A stretch of DNA of 64,000 nt from Bacteroidia bacterium (lineage in GTDB: Bacteria; Bacteroidota; Bacteroidia; Chitinophagales; UBA2359). The notes below the pieces were generated by a model. It did not search any database, was not told the origin of the DNA, and saw only the letters and a program-made list of their open reading frames with translations. Positions 38,569 to 46,769 of the stretch are shown in pieces. The stretch spans positions 1 to 64,000 of the forward strand of contig JAUHXA010000031.1 in NCBI GenBank assembly GCA_030427245.1. The letters run 5' to 3'. A program made the position numbers and the translations under genes. How positions within the stretch are numbered: position 1 is the first letter of the stretch; each line of letters begins with the position of its first letter.

Positions 38569-41418
38569 TTACCTAATCAATTCCCTCGGAGGAAACCCAT
38601 ACACCTTCGCAAAACAACGAGAAAAGTAACTTGGAGTAAGCCCCACATTAAAAGCAACTTCGGAGACATTACCTTCCCCATTTTCGAGCATAGCTTTGGC
38701 TTTAGCTAAACGGATATTGCGGATAAATTGGGTGACGGTGTAGTTGGTGAGGGCTTGGATTTTTCGGTAGAGTTGGGAGTTGCTCATGTAGAGGAGTTCA
38801 CTCAGGCGGTTGACATTGAGGTTTTCGTCGTCTATGTATTTTTCGATAAGCATTATGACTTTTTTCAAAAAACGTTGCTCTGGATTGTCAGTGGTTTTGA
38901 TGGGTTGGTATTGGAGGGTGATTTGTTGGTATTTGCGTTGTTGATTGTTGCGGGTGGTGAGTAGGTTTTTGCTTTGGAGGCGGAGTTCGTCAGCATGAAA
39001 GGGCTTGGCAATATAGGCATCTGCTCCCTGCTCAAAACCTTCAATGCGGCTTTGGAGGGCAGCTTTGGCGGTGAGTAAAATAATGGGAATGTGACTCGTG
39101 CACTCGTCTTGTTTGAGGTCGGCACAAAGTTGGTAGCCATCTTTGAGAGGCATCATGACATCGCTGATGATGAGGTCGGGAATACGTTCTTGTGCCATTT
39201 GGAGTCCATCTTCCCCATTGTAGGCTTGGAGGATGATGTATTCATTTTCTAAAATGCTGCGGATGTAGATGTGGATGTCGGGATTGTCTTCTACCAAGAG
39301 TAGAACGGGAGCTTTTCTGTTTTTTTGTTGATAGTTGTGTTTAGGTGTTTGAGTGTTTAGGTTGATAGCTGTGTTTGAGTGTTCTGGCGATAGTTGTGTT
39401 TGGGAGTTTGGATTGATGGCTGTGTTTGGGTATTGTGTTGATAAATGTGTGATTGGAGGCAAATGCTGTTCTTTGGCGACTTGTAGCGGTAATTGTAGGG
39501 TGAAAGTCGTTCCTTTGCCTACTGTTGAATCCACTTTGATTGTTCCCTCCAATAATTCAATCAGTTCTTTGACGAGGGCGAGACCAATGCCCGTACCTTC
39601 GGCTTGGCGTGTATGACTACTATCAGCTTGATAGAAGCGGTCAAAAATATGGGGCAGTGCTTTTTCGTCAATACCTTTGCCTGTGTCTTCTACGATGATT
39701 TGTGCTTGAATGTTATTGGAGTGAATGAAAGAGAGTTTGAGTTGGCAGAGGATTTTGCCTTGTTTGGGTGTGAATTTGAAGGCATTCGAGAGCAAATTGT
39801 AGAGTATTTTTTCGATTTTATCGGCATCGAATAAGACAAGTACTTCTTCATCTTCGTGGGCATCGGTGATGAAATCGAGTTGTATTTGCTGTTTTATGGC
39901 GAGGGTTTGAAATGCCTGAACAATGTCCTCTGTGAAATTACTGATAGAGCCATGTTGTAGCTTCAATTCCATCTTATGCGCCTCTATCTTGCTGAGATCC
40001 AATAGCTGATTGACGAGATTGAGGAGTCTATTGGCATTGCGGTGGATGATTTGGGCTTGTGTATGGATTTTGGAAAGGTCATTGCTGCCTAAAATTTGTT
40101 GGGCAGGCCCTTGAATCAGTGTAAGTGGCGTGCGGAGTTCGTGGGTGATTTGGGTAAAAAAACGGGTTTTCAACACCTCCAATTCTTGCAGTCGTTCTAC
40201 TTCCTTTTCCTTTTCTTTGGTTTCAAATTCGGTTTGAAGTTTTTCGGCGTGTTTTCGAGACTCGTTGTCTTTTTCATTGAATAAGACCTCAGCGTAAAGT
40301 TGGTAATAGTGCAATGCTTCTTCAAAGTTCCCCAAAACCTTGTGACAAAGGTGCAGGTAGTCATATACGCTTGCTCTTGGGTCTGATTTGAAATAGGCTA
40401 ACTGTTCCAAATCTTGTAGCGTTTTGAGTGCAAGGGCATACCTTCCTGAATGAAACTGAATTCGACTTCTTCTAAATTTGACAAGGTATCTACTTTCGAT
40501 AAACTTTGAGTCGTTTACTGACTCAATTAGACTTTCAACAGTCGTACAATGTTCATCTGCTTCCTCCAATAATTTCATTTTTTCTCTTTCCTCTTTTTGA
40601 AGTGCCAAATTCAGTAAGCCCTCAATAAGGTCAGAATATCCATCTGCAAGCGAAAAAGAAGATTGGGTTTGTTGGGAAATGACTACACATTTTCGGGCAT
40701 AATCAACGGATTTTTCGTACTGCTTCAAGCTGCTATACAACTTTGAAAGTACCAAATAGTTGTCGTGTTGAAGTATGAGATTGCCTATTTCTTTGCTGAT
40801 TTGGAGTGCTAATTCTGCATATTGGATGGATTTATGTTTATCCCTCATATAATGGGAAAGATGATTGTAAGCAACTGCCAATTTCAACTTGTCTCCACTT
40901 TTCTTGAAGCCCTCTATCGCTTGAAAATAGTGGTGCATGGCTTTTTCGTATTTTCTTTGATTGCCATAGTTGGTTCCCAACATTGCATGAGATAGCGGAA
41001 TCAGGTCTTTGGACTGGATGTTTTCAGCCATTTCCAATGCTTGAAACAAATAATATTCGGCTTTTTGATATTGTTTGGCAAAAACAACATAATAGTTGCT
41101 CACATCTTGGAGGGTTCTTACAATTTCTTTTTTATCATTTGTTTTTTTAGCTACTTCAAGTGCCTTGTGTATGGTTTCCCTATACAAATCAAATTTTCCC
41201 AACAGTCCATAAATATGACACTTTGCCCTATATGCCTTGGACATCAGCCTGCTATCATTTAGATTATTCGCTAAATCCAACATTTGATTGGCAATATCAT
41301 CTGCCTCATCAATCGGGTTGTAGTGCATCTTTTCAATTATCTTGATAAGCAATTGAAACTTTTCTTTGCCTTCTGTATGGGAAAGTTGATTTTTTAACTG
41401 TTGGAGTTCGATAGGCAT
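38569..41418 (-). CDS. Soluble TPR hybrid histidine kinase/response regulator with AraC output
   Basis: A 949-residue one-protein two-component system. Residues 1-375 are about eight TPR-like repeats (for example YEKAMHHYFQAIEGFKK); a short coiled segment (390-415) leads to HisKA with phospho-His H426 (QITHELRTPLTLI), HATPase about 520-650 (NLLSNAFKFTP, DTGKGI, GTGIGLALVKEL), a receiver with D753 (LIISDVMMPLKDGY) and an AraC-type HTH at about 850-949 (FNVGLTPSYFSRCFAKVYG). It lacks any signal peptide or membrane helix, unlike typical hybrid two-component systems of the phylum, so it senses a cytoplasmic cue. The linker 657-700 is built from an A/C-rich DNA repeat. Its regulon is unknown; the Roco gene lies downstream. 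Confidence 0.92.
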   Translation of the reverse strand: MPIELQQLKNQLSHTEGKEKFQLLIKIIEKMHYNPIDEADDIANQMLDLANNLNDSRLMSKAYRAKCHIYGLLGKFDLYRETIHKALEVAKKTNDKKEIVRTLQDVSNYYVVFAKQYQKAEYYLFQALEMAENIQSKDLIPLSHAMLGTNYGNQRKYEKAMHHYFQAIEGFKKSGDKLKLAVAYNHLSHYMRDKHKSIQYAELALQISKEIGNLILQHDNYLVLSKLYSSLKQYEKSVDYARKCVVISQQTQSSFSLADGYSDLIEGLLNLALQKEEREKMKLLEEADEHCTTVESLIESVNDSKFIESRYLVKFRRSRIQFHSGRYALALKTLQDLEQLAYFKSDPRASVYDYLHLCHKVLGNFEEALHYYQLYAEVLFNEKDNESRKHAEKLQTEFETKEKEKEVERLQELEVLKTRFFTQITHELRTPLTLIQGPAQQILGSNDLSKIHTQAQIIHRNANRLLNLVNQLLDLSKIEAHKMELKLQHGSISNFTEDIVQAFQTLAIKQQIQLDFITDAHEDEEVLVLFDADKIEKILYNLLSNAFKFTPKQGKILCQLKLSFIHSNNIQAQIIVEDTGKGIDEKALPHIFDRFYQADSSHTRQAEGTGIGLALVKELIELLEGTIKVDSTVGKGTTFTLQLPLQVAKEQHLPPITHLSTQYPNTAINPNSQTQLSPEHSNTAINLNTQTPKHNYQQKNRKAPVLLLVEDNPDIHIYIRSILENEYIILQAYNGEDGLQMAQERIPDLIISDVMMPLKDGYQLCADLKQDECTSHIPIILLTAKAALQSRIEGFEQGADAYIAKPFHADELRLQSKNLLTTRNNQQRKYQQITLQYQPIKTTDNPEQRFLKKVIMLIEKYIDDENLNVNRLSELLYMSNSQLYRKIQALTNYTVTQFIRNIRLAKAKAMLENGEGNVSEVAFNVGLTPSYFSRCFAKVYGFPPRELIR
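39328..39446 (-). repeat. A/C-rich ~26-bp tandem repeat inside the kinase linker
   Basis: Read on the minus strand, units such as CAAACACAGCTATCAACC recur about every 25-26 bp, four times with variation, and are translated as NTAINPN / NTAINLN. The unit is related to the repeats at 10978-11033 and 61501-61590. Confidence 0.7.
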
Positions 41419-41586
41419 ATATATGAAAATATCGTGGGATTACTTTACATTCCTTTCAATAAATATCGAAAAGTTATGTGTGTTTTAAAAGGATATTTGA
41501 CAAAAATCATGCTGAAATAATATAGAGAGTAGAATTGATAAATTTTCCTGATGTAGCTATATTTTGGTGGAAAGTAAATCCTTTGT
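41419..41586. other. Spacer upstream of the histidine kinase, nothing recognised
   Basis: AT-rich 168-bp part of a 352-bp gene-free stretch; the remainder is the mobile element at 41587-41719. It should hold the kinase promoter, but no minus-strand TAnnTTTG box was found. Confidence 0.4.
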
Positions 41587-41719
41587 CATACTACTATACA
41601 AAATGATTTTTGAACCACAAAAGTATCAAAAGGGCACAAAAGAGGTTATTGAATTTCAGGTCTTTACTTTTGTTTTCTTTGTGCCTTTTGTGGTTGAATT
41701 AAAAATGTACAGTAGTATG
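41587..41719 (+). mobile_element. 133-bp MITE-like element, intact copy 1, with 9-bp target duplication
   Basis: The element starts CATACTACTATACAAAATG and ends with the inverse, GTACAGTAGTATG. Both arms also carry inverted AACCACAAAAG and GGCACAAA blocks. It is flanked by the identical 9-mer ATCCTTTGT at 41578-41586 and 41720-41728, a clear target-site duplication. It has no transposase gene. The copy at 57488-57620 has the same length, lies in the opposite orientation and differs at about seven positions by eye. Confidence 0.9.
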
Positions 41720-41770
41720 ATCCTTTGTGTTGTTCTAACTGTTGAAAAGAGGAATTGTAAAAAATAAAAC

Positions 41771-42433
41771 ATGAAACACCTACTTCTCCTATTTATGCTC
41801 TTGACTTCAATCCATATAAAAGCCGACTATCGCCCGATTCCAATACCCAAACTTTTGGATAGGTCTCGATTGGTTGTTACCGCAGAAGTTGTAAAAATTG
41901 AAGATACTTTTTTTGAAGCCAAAATTACCAAAATTCACAAGGGGAATTGGGAACTTCAATATCCCATCAAAATACAAAAGTTCAACAATTGGACTTGCGC
42001 TCAAATAAGAGCCAACTATCAATTGGGTCAAAAAGCCATTTACTTTCTACAATTCAACCCCGAAACCAAACTTTTTTATGCTTTGAGTGCAGGAAACGAA
42101 GGTGAGATGCCGATTTTTGAAGGCTGTGTTTATCAAAAAATGTACACTCATGGTTTAGAACCCTTCAAGGAAGGACATGGAAAATTCGATACTTCGCACG
42201 GAACAATCATCGGATTTCAATACTCACTTCAATCTGTCGAAACGGCTATCCAAAAATACTTCAACCAAAAAGAAAAATTGGAGGAACAAATTCAAGATGG
42301 AAGCATATTGAACTTGGCGAAAATAGAAAGCAATGAATTTTATCGAAGAATTATGATTGAGTTGATTTATGGCAATCATGAATTGAGTACTTTACTTTAC
42401 AAAGAGGTAGTTGAGAAACGGAAAAAGCATTGA
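41771..42433 (+). CDS. Hypothetical secreted protein
   Basis: A 220-residue protein with a signal peptide (MKHLLLLFMLLTSIHIKA). The first half looks like a beta domain (LLDRSRLVVTAEVVKIEDT, then ITKIHKGNWELQYPIKIQK, QKAIYFLQFNPETKLFYAL) of the type seen in many small exported Bacteroidota proteins; the C-terminal half is helical and charged. Two cysteines in the middle (NWTCAQ and FEGCVY) could pair. No family was recognised. It begins 51 bp after a mobile element, which may have replaced its promoter. It ends 3 bp from the convergent crotonase gene. Confidence 0.6.
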   Translation: MKHLLLLFMLLTSIHIKADYRPIPIPKLLDRSRLVVTAEVVKIEDTFFEAKITKIHKGNWELQYPIKIQKFNNWTCAQIRANYQLGQKAIYFLQFNPETKLFYALSAGNEGEMPIFEGCVYQKMYTHGLEPFKEGHGKFDTSHGTIIGFQYSLQSVETAIQKYFNQKEKLEEQIQDGSILNLAKIESNEFYRRIMIELIYGNHELSTLLYKEVVEKRKKH

Positions 42434-42436
42434 TTT

Positions 42437-43165
42437 TCACTTCTTAAACATCCTCTTCACCCCTTGCCGCACAATATCCAACTTATCAAAGCGATTCGCC
42501 CTCTTCAATGCTTTAATCAAATGTTTCCTTGTCCTTAATTTGGTTCGATAGTGAGCATCCAAATCCAATTGAGTATAAGAAGTGGCGACAGTCATGGCTT
42601 TTTGCATCAATAATTCGTGACTCGAAACAGTACAATCAAAGAAACCTGCTTCAACGGCTTTGTTGGGAGAACATTCCTCCGACAACAAGACAGTTCTCAC
42701 AAAATGAGCAGGAGTCAATCGTTGCCGACAAACCTCAATAGCCGTTGCGGGCATCGTCAAACCAATCTTAACTTCATTGGCGACTATTTTAAAATCCCCT
42801 TCCACTCCAATTCGATAATCTCCCGAAAGCAGCAAAAACACGCCCATCGCAATTGCATGACCATTGCAGGCGATGATGACAGGTCTTGGAAAAGACAGCA
42901 GCCTTGTCGTGAGCGCAAATCCTTCATTCAACATTGTGAACGCCTTTTTAGCTCCCGATTTGAGGACTTTCAAATCAAAACCCGCACTAAAAATATTGTC
43001 GTAACCTGTAATGATGACAATTGCCAAATCTTTTTCTGCTTGGTCCAAGGCCTTGTTCAGTTCCGCCAACATTTGGGGAGACATCAGGTTCTTTCCGCCA
43101 TCGTTCATAGTGATGGTCGCTATTTGGTTTTGGAGGTCGTAGGTGATAAGTTCGGAATGAGACAT
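42437..43165 (-). CDS. Enoyl-CoA hydratase/isomerase (crotonase) family protein
   Basis: A 242-residue crotonase-superfamily enzyme acting on a CoA thioester, probably in fatty-acid breakdown. The start MSHSELITYDLQNQ at 43165 begins just before the conserved IATITMNDGGKNLMS; ATGs at 43213 and farther upstream would add low-complexity residues. Oxyanion-hole segments are visible: IFSAGFDLKVLKSG and ACNGHAIAMGVFLLLSGD. The usual hydratase glutamates are not clearly conserved (EVKIGLTMP region), so the exact reaction is uncertain. Confidence 0.85.
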   Translation of the reverse strand: MSHSELITYDLQNQIATITMNDGGKNLMSPQMLAELNKALDQAEKDLAIVIITGYDNIFSAGFDLKVLKSGAKKAFTMLNEGFALTTRLLSFPRPVIIACNGHAIAMGVFLLLSGDYRIGVEGDFKIVANEVKIGLTMPATAIEVCRQRLTPAHFVRTVLLSEECSPNKAVEAGFFDCTVSSHELLMQKAMTVATSYTQLDLDAHYRTKLRTRKHLIKALKRANRFDKLDIVRQGVKRMFKK

Positions 43166-43342
43166 AATAAGAGATTGTGGTTCTCCATCTTTGATTTGTG
43201 GAGGTTGGGTCATATTGTATTGCAGCAACAATATAGTAGTTTTTGAACTTTTGGGGAATCGTAGTGATGGGTTTTCGAGGGGATTGAAGAGTTTTGTGGA
43301 TGTTGTCGTATGGGAAAATGTCTTTTTTATGAGTGGAAAAGG

Positions 43343-43350
43343 TATTTTTG
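43343..43350 (+). promoter_or_regulatory. -7 box directly before the M20 amidohydrolase
   Basis: TATTTTTG matches TAnnTTTG. Its last base is 7 nt before the ATG at 43358, so the transcript would have almost no leader. Confidence 0.5.
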
Positions 43351-43357
43351 ATAGAAA

Positions 43358-44515
43358 ATGAATACCAATCCCATGCTCCAAAAAATCAAACAACTCCGTA
43401 AAATCCTCCACTGCCATCCCGAACTTTCAGGAAACGAAGCACAAACTGCCCAACTCATCAAAGAGTTTATCCAACAACATCATCCGTCCACCAAATTCAT
43501 TGAAGGTATTGGAGGGCATGGCTTGGCGGCTGTTTACGATTTCGGAAGTTCTCCAACAGGCAAGACCATTGTCATTCGATGTGAACTCGATGCCCTACCC
43601 ATAGACGAAAAAAATGCTTTTGCACACCGTTCTATTCACAAAGGCATCTCGCACAAATGTGGTCACGATGGACACATGGCGATTGTAGCAGGTTTAGTGT
43701 TTTGGATAAAAGAGCAAACTTTTGAAGCGGGGAAAATTGTGCTACTGTTTCAGCCCGCAGAGGAAACAGGTGAAGGAGCATACAAGGTGGTGAACGACCC
43801 AAAGTTCAAGAACCTGCAAGCTGATTACATTTTTGCCTTGCACAATCTGCCGGGTGAATCTATGCACAGCATCCTTACCAAAATAGATTCTTTTTCGGCT
43901 ACCGTCCAAAGTATGACCGTCCACTTGATAGGCAAAGAATCCCACGCCTCCGAACCTGAAAATGGCATCAACCCCACTTTTGCAGTTGCCGAAATCATAC
44001 AGGCTTTTGCAGAACAAAATCGTCCAGAACCCCAAAATAAAGATTTTGTTCTATTGACTCCCATTCACATTCATGTAGGAGAAAAATCTTATGGTATTTC
44101 GCCCGCTAAAGGAGAAATACACTATACTTTGAGAACTTGGAATAAGCAGATTATGAAACAATTAGAGGAAAAACTGCTGCAAATCGTTGCCGAGATTTGT
44201 GAATGTCACTCCTTGCAGTTCAGCTTCAATTGGTTTGAATATTTCCCCACGACTCACAACAATACTTACTGCAATAAAATCATCCAAAAAGCAACGAAAG
44301 TCAATAAATTGATATGGAAGGAACAAGAATTCCCCTTGAAGTTTGGAGAAGATTTTGGTTGGTTTTCACAAGAGTACAAGGCTGCAATGTTTGGTTTGGG
44401 AGCAGGTTTGGATATACCTGCGCTTCACCATGCAGATTATGATTTTCCCGACGAGTTGATTGAAACAGGGATGAAAATGTTTCAATCAATTATTACGGAT
44501 ATACTCTCTATATAG
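43358..44515 (+). CDS. M20 family metallo-amidohydrolase
   Basis: A 385-residue M20D-type hydrolase that removes acyl or amino-acid groups from N-acyl amino acids or similar amides. Metal and catalytic segments are present: RCELDALPI (about 74-82), HKCGHDGHMAIVAG with C101 and H103 as metal ligands, QPAEETGEGA with the catalytic Glu pair at about 135-136, and the FALHNLPG segment. The lid domain lies in the middle (SMTVHLIGKESHASEP). Length is normal. It ends 7 bp before the convergent exosortase-associated gene. Confidence 0.9.
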   Translation: MNTNPMLQKIKQLRKILHCHPELSGNEAQTAQLIKEFIQQHHPSTKFIEGIGGHGLAAVYDFGSSPTGKTIVIRCELDALPIDEKNAFAHRSIHKGISHKCGHDGHMAIVAGLVFWIKEQTFEAGKIVLLFQPAEETGEGAYKVVNDPKFKNLQADYIFALHNLPGESMHSILTKIDSFSATVQSMTVHLIGKESHASEPENGINPTFAVAEIIQAFAEQNRPEPQNKDFVLLTPIHIHVGEKSYGISPAKGEIHYTLRTWNKQIMKQLEEKLLQIVAEICECHSLQFSFNWFEYFPTTHNNTYCNKIIQKATKVNKLIWKEQEFPLKFGEDFGWFSQEYKAAMFGLGAGLDIPALHHADYDFPDELIETGMKMFQSIITDILSI

Positions 44516-44522
44516 ATCCTCG

Positions 44523-45185
44523 CTAAACACTGATTTCGTCAAAAACCTTGCTAAACCGTTTCCAATCTTTTGCTCTAAAAGTAACCCCTACCCATATCAA
44601 AACAGAGATGATCAAACTAAAACCAACGATTTTAAAAATATCCTTTAGAATTGCAGTAGCAGCAGGATTGGCAAAGAAAACGTGCCACCAAGAATCGTTG
44701 ATTTGCAGCCAAGGGTTGAGGTAGGTTTCATCGGTGATAGTAATGCCAATTTTTAGAAATATCACTAATTGGGTGATCAATAGTCCCAGCAAAAGCGCCT
44801 TGAGCATTTGAAGAGACGGAACAGGAGAAGCCAAAACAAAACTCATCACTACAATAACAGGTAGAATAGCATAGAGCCATACATCAAAATTGTAAAAGAT
44901 GGATTTGACCGTCGCAGTTGTTTGACCTTGTGTGGCTTGTTTTTGGACTTTCGCAATCATCTTTTTGCTCAGTATTTCCATTTTCACATTGAAGGGGCTC
45001 TTCTCGGAATTTGCAACCTTAAATCGTATTAAGCCATTGCTCCCAAAATCTTGAAAAACATAGGTGTTGATTTTATTGAAGGTTTTAGTATAGGATACTC
45101 CCCACCATGAAAAAACTCCTACCAAGAGCAGGTAGAAAATCAATATTTTAGCTGCAAAAAATAAGATGGGTTTGAGTGAAAACAT
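44523..45185 (-). CDS. Exosortase-associated membrane protein (XrtX-type partner, tentative)
   Basis: A 220-residue membrane protein with a signal-anchor segment (ILFFAAKILIFYLLLVGVFSW), an external domain of about 80 residues, and three further hydrophobic helices (LYAILPVIVVMSFVLA, LLLGLLITQLVIFLK and IVGFSLIISVLIWVG). It follows the exosortase gene by 59 bp on the same strand. Several exosortase types have a dedicated partner membrane protein of this size; the name is inferred from that position. Its role in processing is unknown. Confidence 0.65.
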   Translation of the reverse strand: MFSLKPILFFAAKILIFYLLLVGVFSWWGVSYTKTFNKINTYVFQDFGSNGLIRFKVANSEKSPFNVKMEILSKKMIAKVQKQATQGQTTATVKSIFYNFDVWLYAILPVIVVMSFVLASPVPSLQMLKALLLGLLITQLVIFLKIGITITDETYLNPWLQINDSWWHVFFANPAATAILKDIFKIVGFSLIISVLIWVGVTFRAKDWKRFSKVFDEISV

Positions 45186-45244
45186 GTTTTATGGTTAGAT
45201 TGCGGGGAAGTGATAGGACAGTATTTGTAAACAATTCAACAATA

Positions 45245-45826
45245 CTATTTATTCGTTTTCGCAGTTTGCAATTGAGCTTGCTTTCGCATAACCCATTGAA
45301 TCCAAATCAACCACGTGATAATGGCTAAGATAATGAAAATAACCTGCCATACTTCAACGTGCATAAAATCGAAAAAACTGGGAATGTAAACACCCACCAA
45401 AAATAAGGAAATGACTCTCAGTAAATTCATTGCTGCTAAAAAGAAACTGCCAATGAGAACTCCAGGTAATTTGTAGCTGAAAGCAACGGGAAAAACCAAT
45501 ACTGCAGTCGCAAATAAGGCAATGGGTTCAATACCGTCACACCCCGTTTCGACTTTCACCGAAAAAACAGGGGAAATAACAGAACTACCACTTGCTGTCG
45601 TTCCTTGACCGAATAGATTCAAGATGATACTGGAAAGAGAAGCGTTGATATTGGCAACTGGGGCAAGAATATTATCTTTAAAAAACTGAGTATCAAAGAA
45701 AACATAGAATAAACCAATAATAACGATAAAACCCACAATGAACAATAAAATAGAAGAACGCCCTTGTTTATTGGATTTTTTAGTATTATTTTTTTTGAGA
45801 GAACGATTGGTCGGTTTTTTTTCCAT
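45245..45826 (-). CDS. Exosortase family transpeptidase
   Basis: A 193-residue polytopic membrane protein of the exosortase/archaeosortase family, which cleaves C-terminal sorting tails of exported proteins and links them to a surface carrier. The catalytic triad is visible: C96 in VETGCDGIEPIALF, R137 in AAMNLLRVISLF and H156 in FDFMHVEVWQV. About six hydrophobic helices follow a Lys/Asn-rich cytoplasmic start. ATG at 45826 (MEKKPTNRS) is chosen over a TTG at 45844. The small size fits the minimal XrtX/XrtH-like types. No target with a matching sorting tail was recognised in the window. Confidence 0.88.
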   Translation of the reverse strand: MEKKPTNRSLKKNNTKKSNKQGRSSILLFIVGFIVIIGLFYVFFDTQFFKDNILAPVANINASLSSIILNLFGQGTTASGSSVISPVFSVKVETGCDGIEPIALFATAVLVFPVAFSYKLPGVLIGSFFLAAMNLLRVISLFLVGVYIPSFFDFMHVEVWQVIFIILAIITWLIWIQWVMRKQAQLQTAKTNK

Positions 45827-45867
45827 TTTTGGTTTATCTTTCAATTATTACAGTGTAAATGATAATG

Positions 45868-45875
45868 CAAATATA
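45868..45875 (-). promoter_or_regulatory. -7 box for the exosortase pair
   Basis: Minus-strand TATATTTG matches TAnnTTTG, 41 nt before the ATG at 45826. Confidence 0.45.
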
Positions 45876-45944
45876 ATTTTATTCTATTGAAAAACAATTA
45901 TCGGCAAAGTGAATTATCAAGACTTCATTGCTTCACCTCCCTCT

Positions 45945-46676
45945 TCAATTGATGTAGGTAATCTGTTCGTTGTCAATTAAAGGCAACCTTTTGAAGCGGA
46001 GAGCAAGTTGGGCAGTGGCAATTACATCTTGTTGACAATATTTGTGGATACGTTCCAGTCCATCTTTTTCCCAGTAGACCCTTGCCACATCCTTGCCTTC
46101 CATATCGCCTTTTGGAGTAGGAATTTCTAATAGAGTGGCTAAGAGGTGTAGGGAGGTGAAATTTTTATAATCGCCAAATTTCCAGATACGCATGGTATCA
46201 ATATAAGGGACTTCCCAAGGTTTGAGTGCGTTGATATCGAGCATATTCGGAAGCTGCAATTGGTGGATGACGGCTCTGCGGCACATAAAGGGAATGTCAA
46301 ACTCTCGGATGTTGTGACCACACAAAAAATAGCGTCCAGTATTGTTGTAGTAGTTTTGAAGTAAATCCAAGAATTCCTGCAAAACTTCTTTTTCCTCATC
46401 TCCATAAAAAGATTTCACCCTAAAACTGTAAGGCTCCTCATCGTTTTTGTGAGTGAAAAAACCTGCCGAAATGCATATAATTTTCCCGAACTCGGCGTAA
46501 ACTCCCGCTTTTTCAAAGTAATATTCGCTTTCATCAGCCTCTTCCGGCTTGAATCTATTTACTCTATATGTCCATAATTTTTGCATTTCCTCCGAAAGTT
46601 CTTCAAATTGAGGCACAATCGGGACCGTCTCAATGTCAATAAAGAGGATATTTTGTAGTTTTGCGTGATTTATCAT
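45945..46676 (-). CDS. PolB-like 3'-5' exonuclease (DEDDy)
   Basis: A 243-residue predicted 3'-5' exonuclease of the RNase H-like DnaQ/PolB type. The three Exo motifs are visible: LFIDIETVP (Exo I), LCGHNIREFDIPFM (Exo II) and YCQQDVIATAQL (Exo III, with the Tyr of the DEDDy class). There is no polymerase domain. It may act in DNA repair or RNA turnover. It is divergent from ftsK with a short shared promoter region. Confidence 0.85.
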   Translation of the reverse strand: MINHAKLQNILFIDIETVPIVPQFEELSEEMQKLWTYRVNRFKPEEADESEYYFEKAGVYAEFGKIICISAGFFTHKNDEEPYSFRVKSFYGDEEKEVLQEFLDLLQNYYNNTGRYFLCGHNIREFDIPFMCRRAVIHQLQLPNMLDINALKPWEVPYIDTMRIWKFGDYKNFTSLHLLATLLEIPTPKGDMEGKDVARVYWEKDGLERIHKYCQQDVIATAQLALRFKRLPLIDNEQITYIN

Positions 46677-46757
46677 TTATCAAATATTTTTAGCAAGATA
46701 ACCCAAAAATTGAAGCATTAGTTTCTAATTGGGAACTAATTACTGCCCAAAATTTGT

Positions 46758-46765
46758 TAATTTTG
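46758..46765 (+). promoter_or_regulatory. -7 box giving a likely leaderless ftsK transcript
   Basis: TAATTTTG matches TAnnTTTG, with only 4 nt before the ftsK ATG at 46770. Transcription would start at or within a base or two of the start codon. Confidence 0.5.
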
Positions 46766-46769
46766 TTCA

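Noticed and set aside
41587-41719. Small protein encoded inside the MITE
   Set aside because: The open frame has no start signal, and the two copies differ most in the middle without regard to codon position; the inverted arms explain the conservation.
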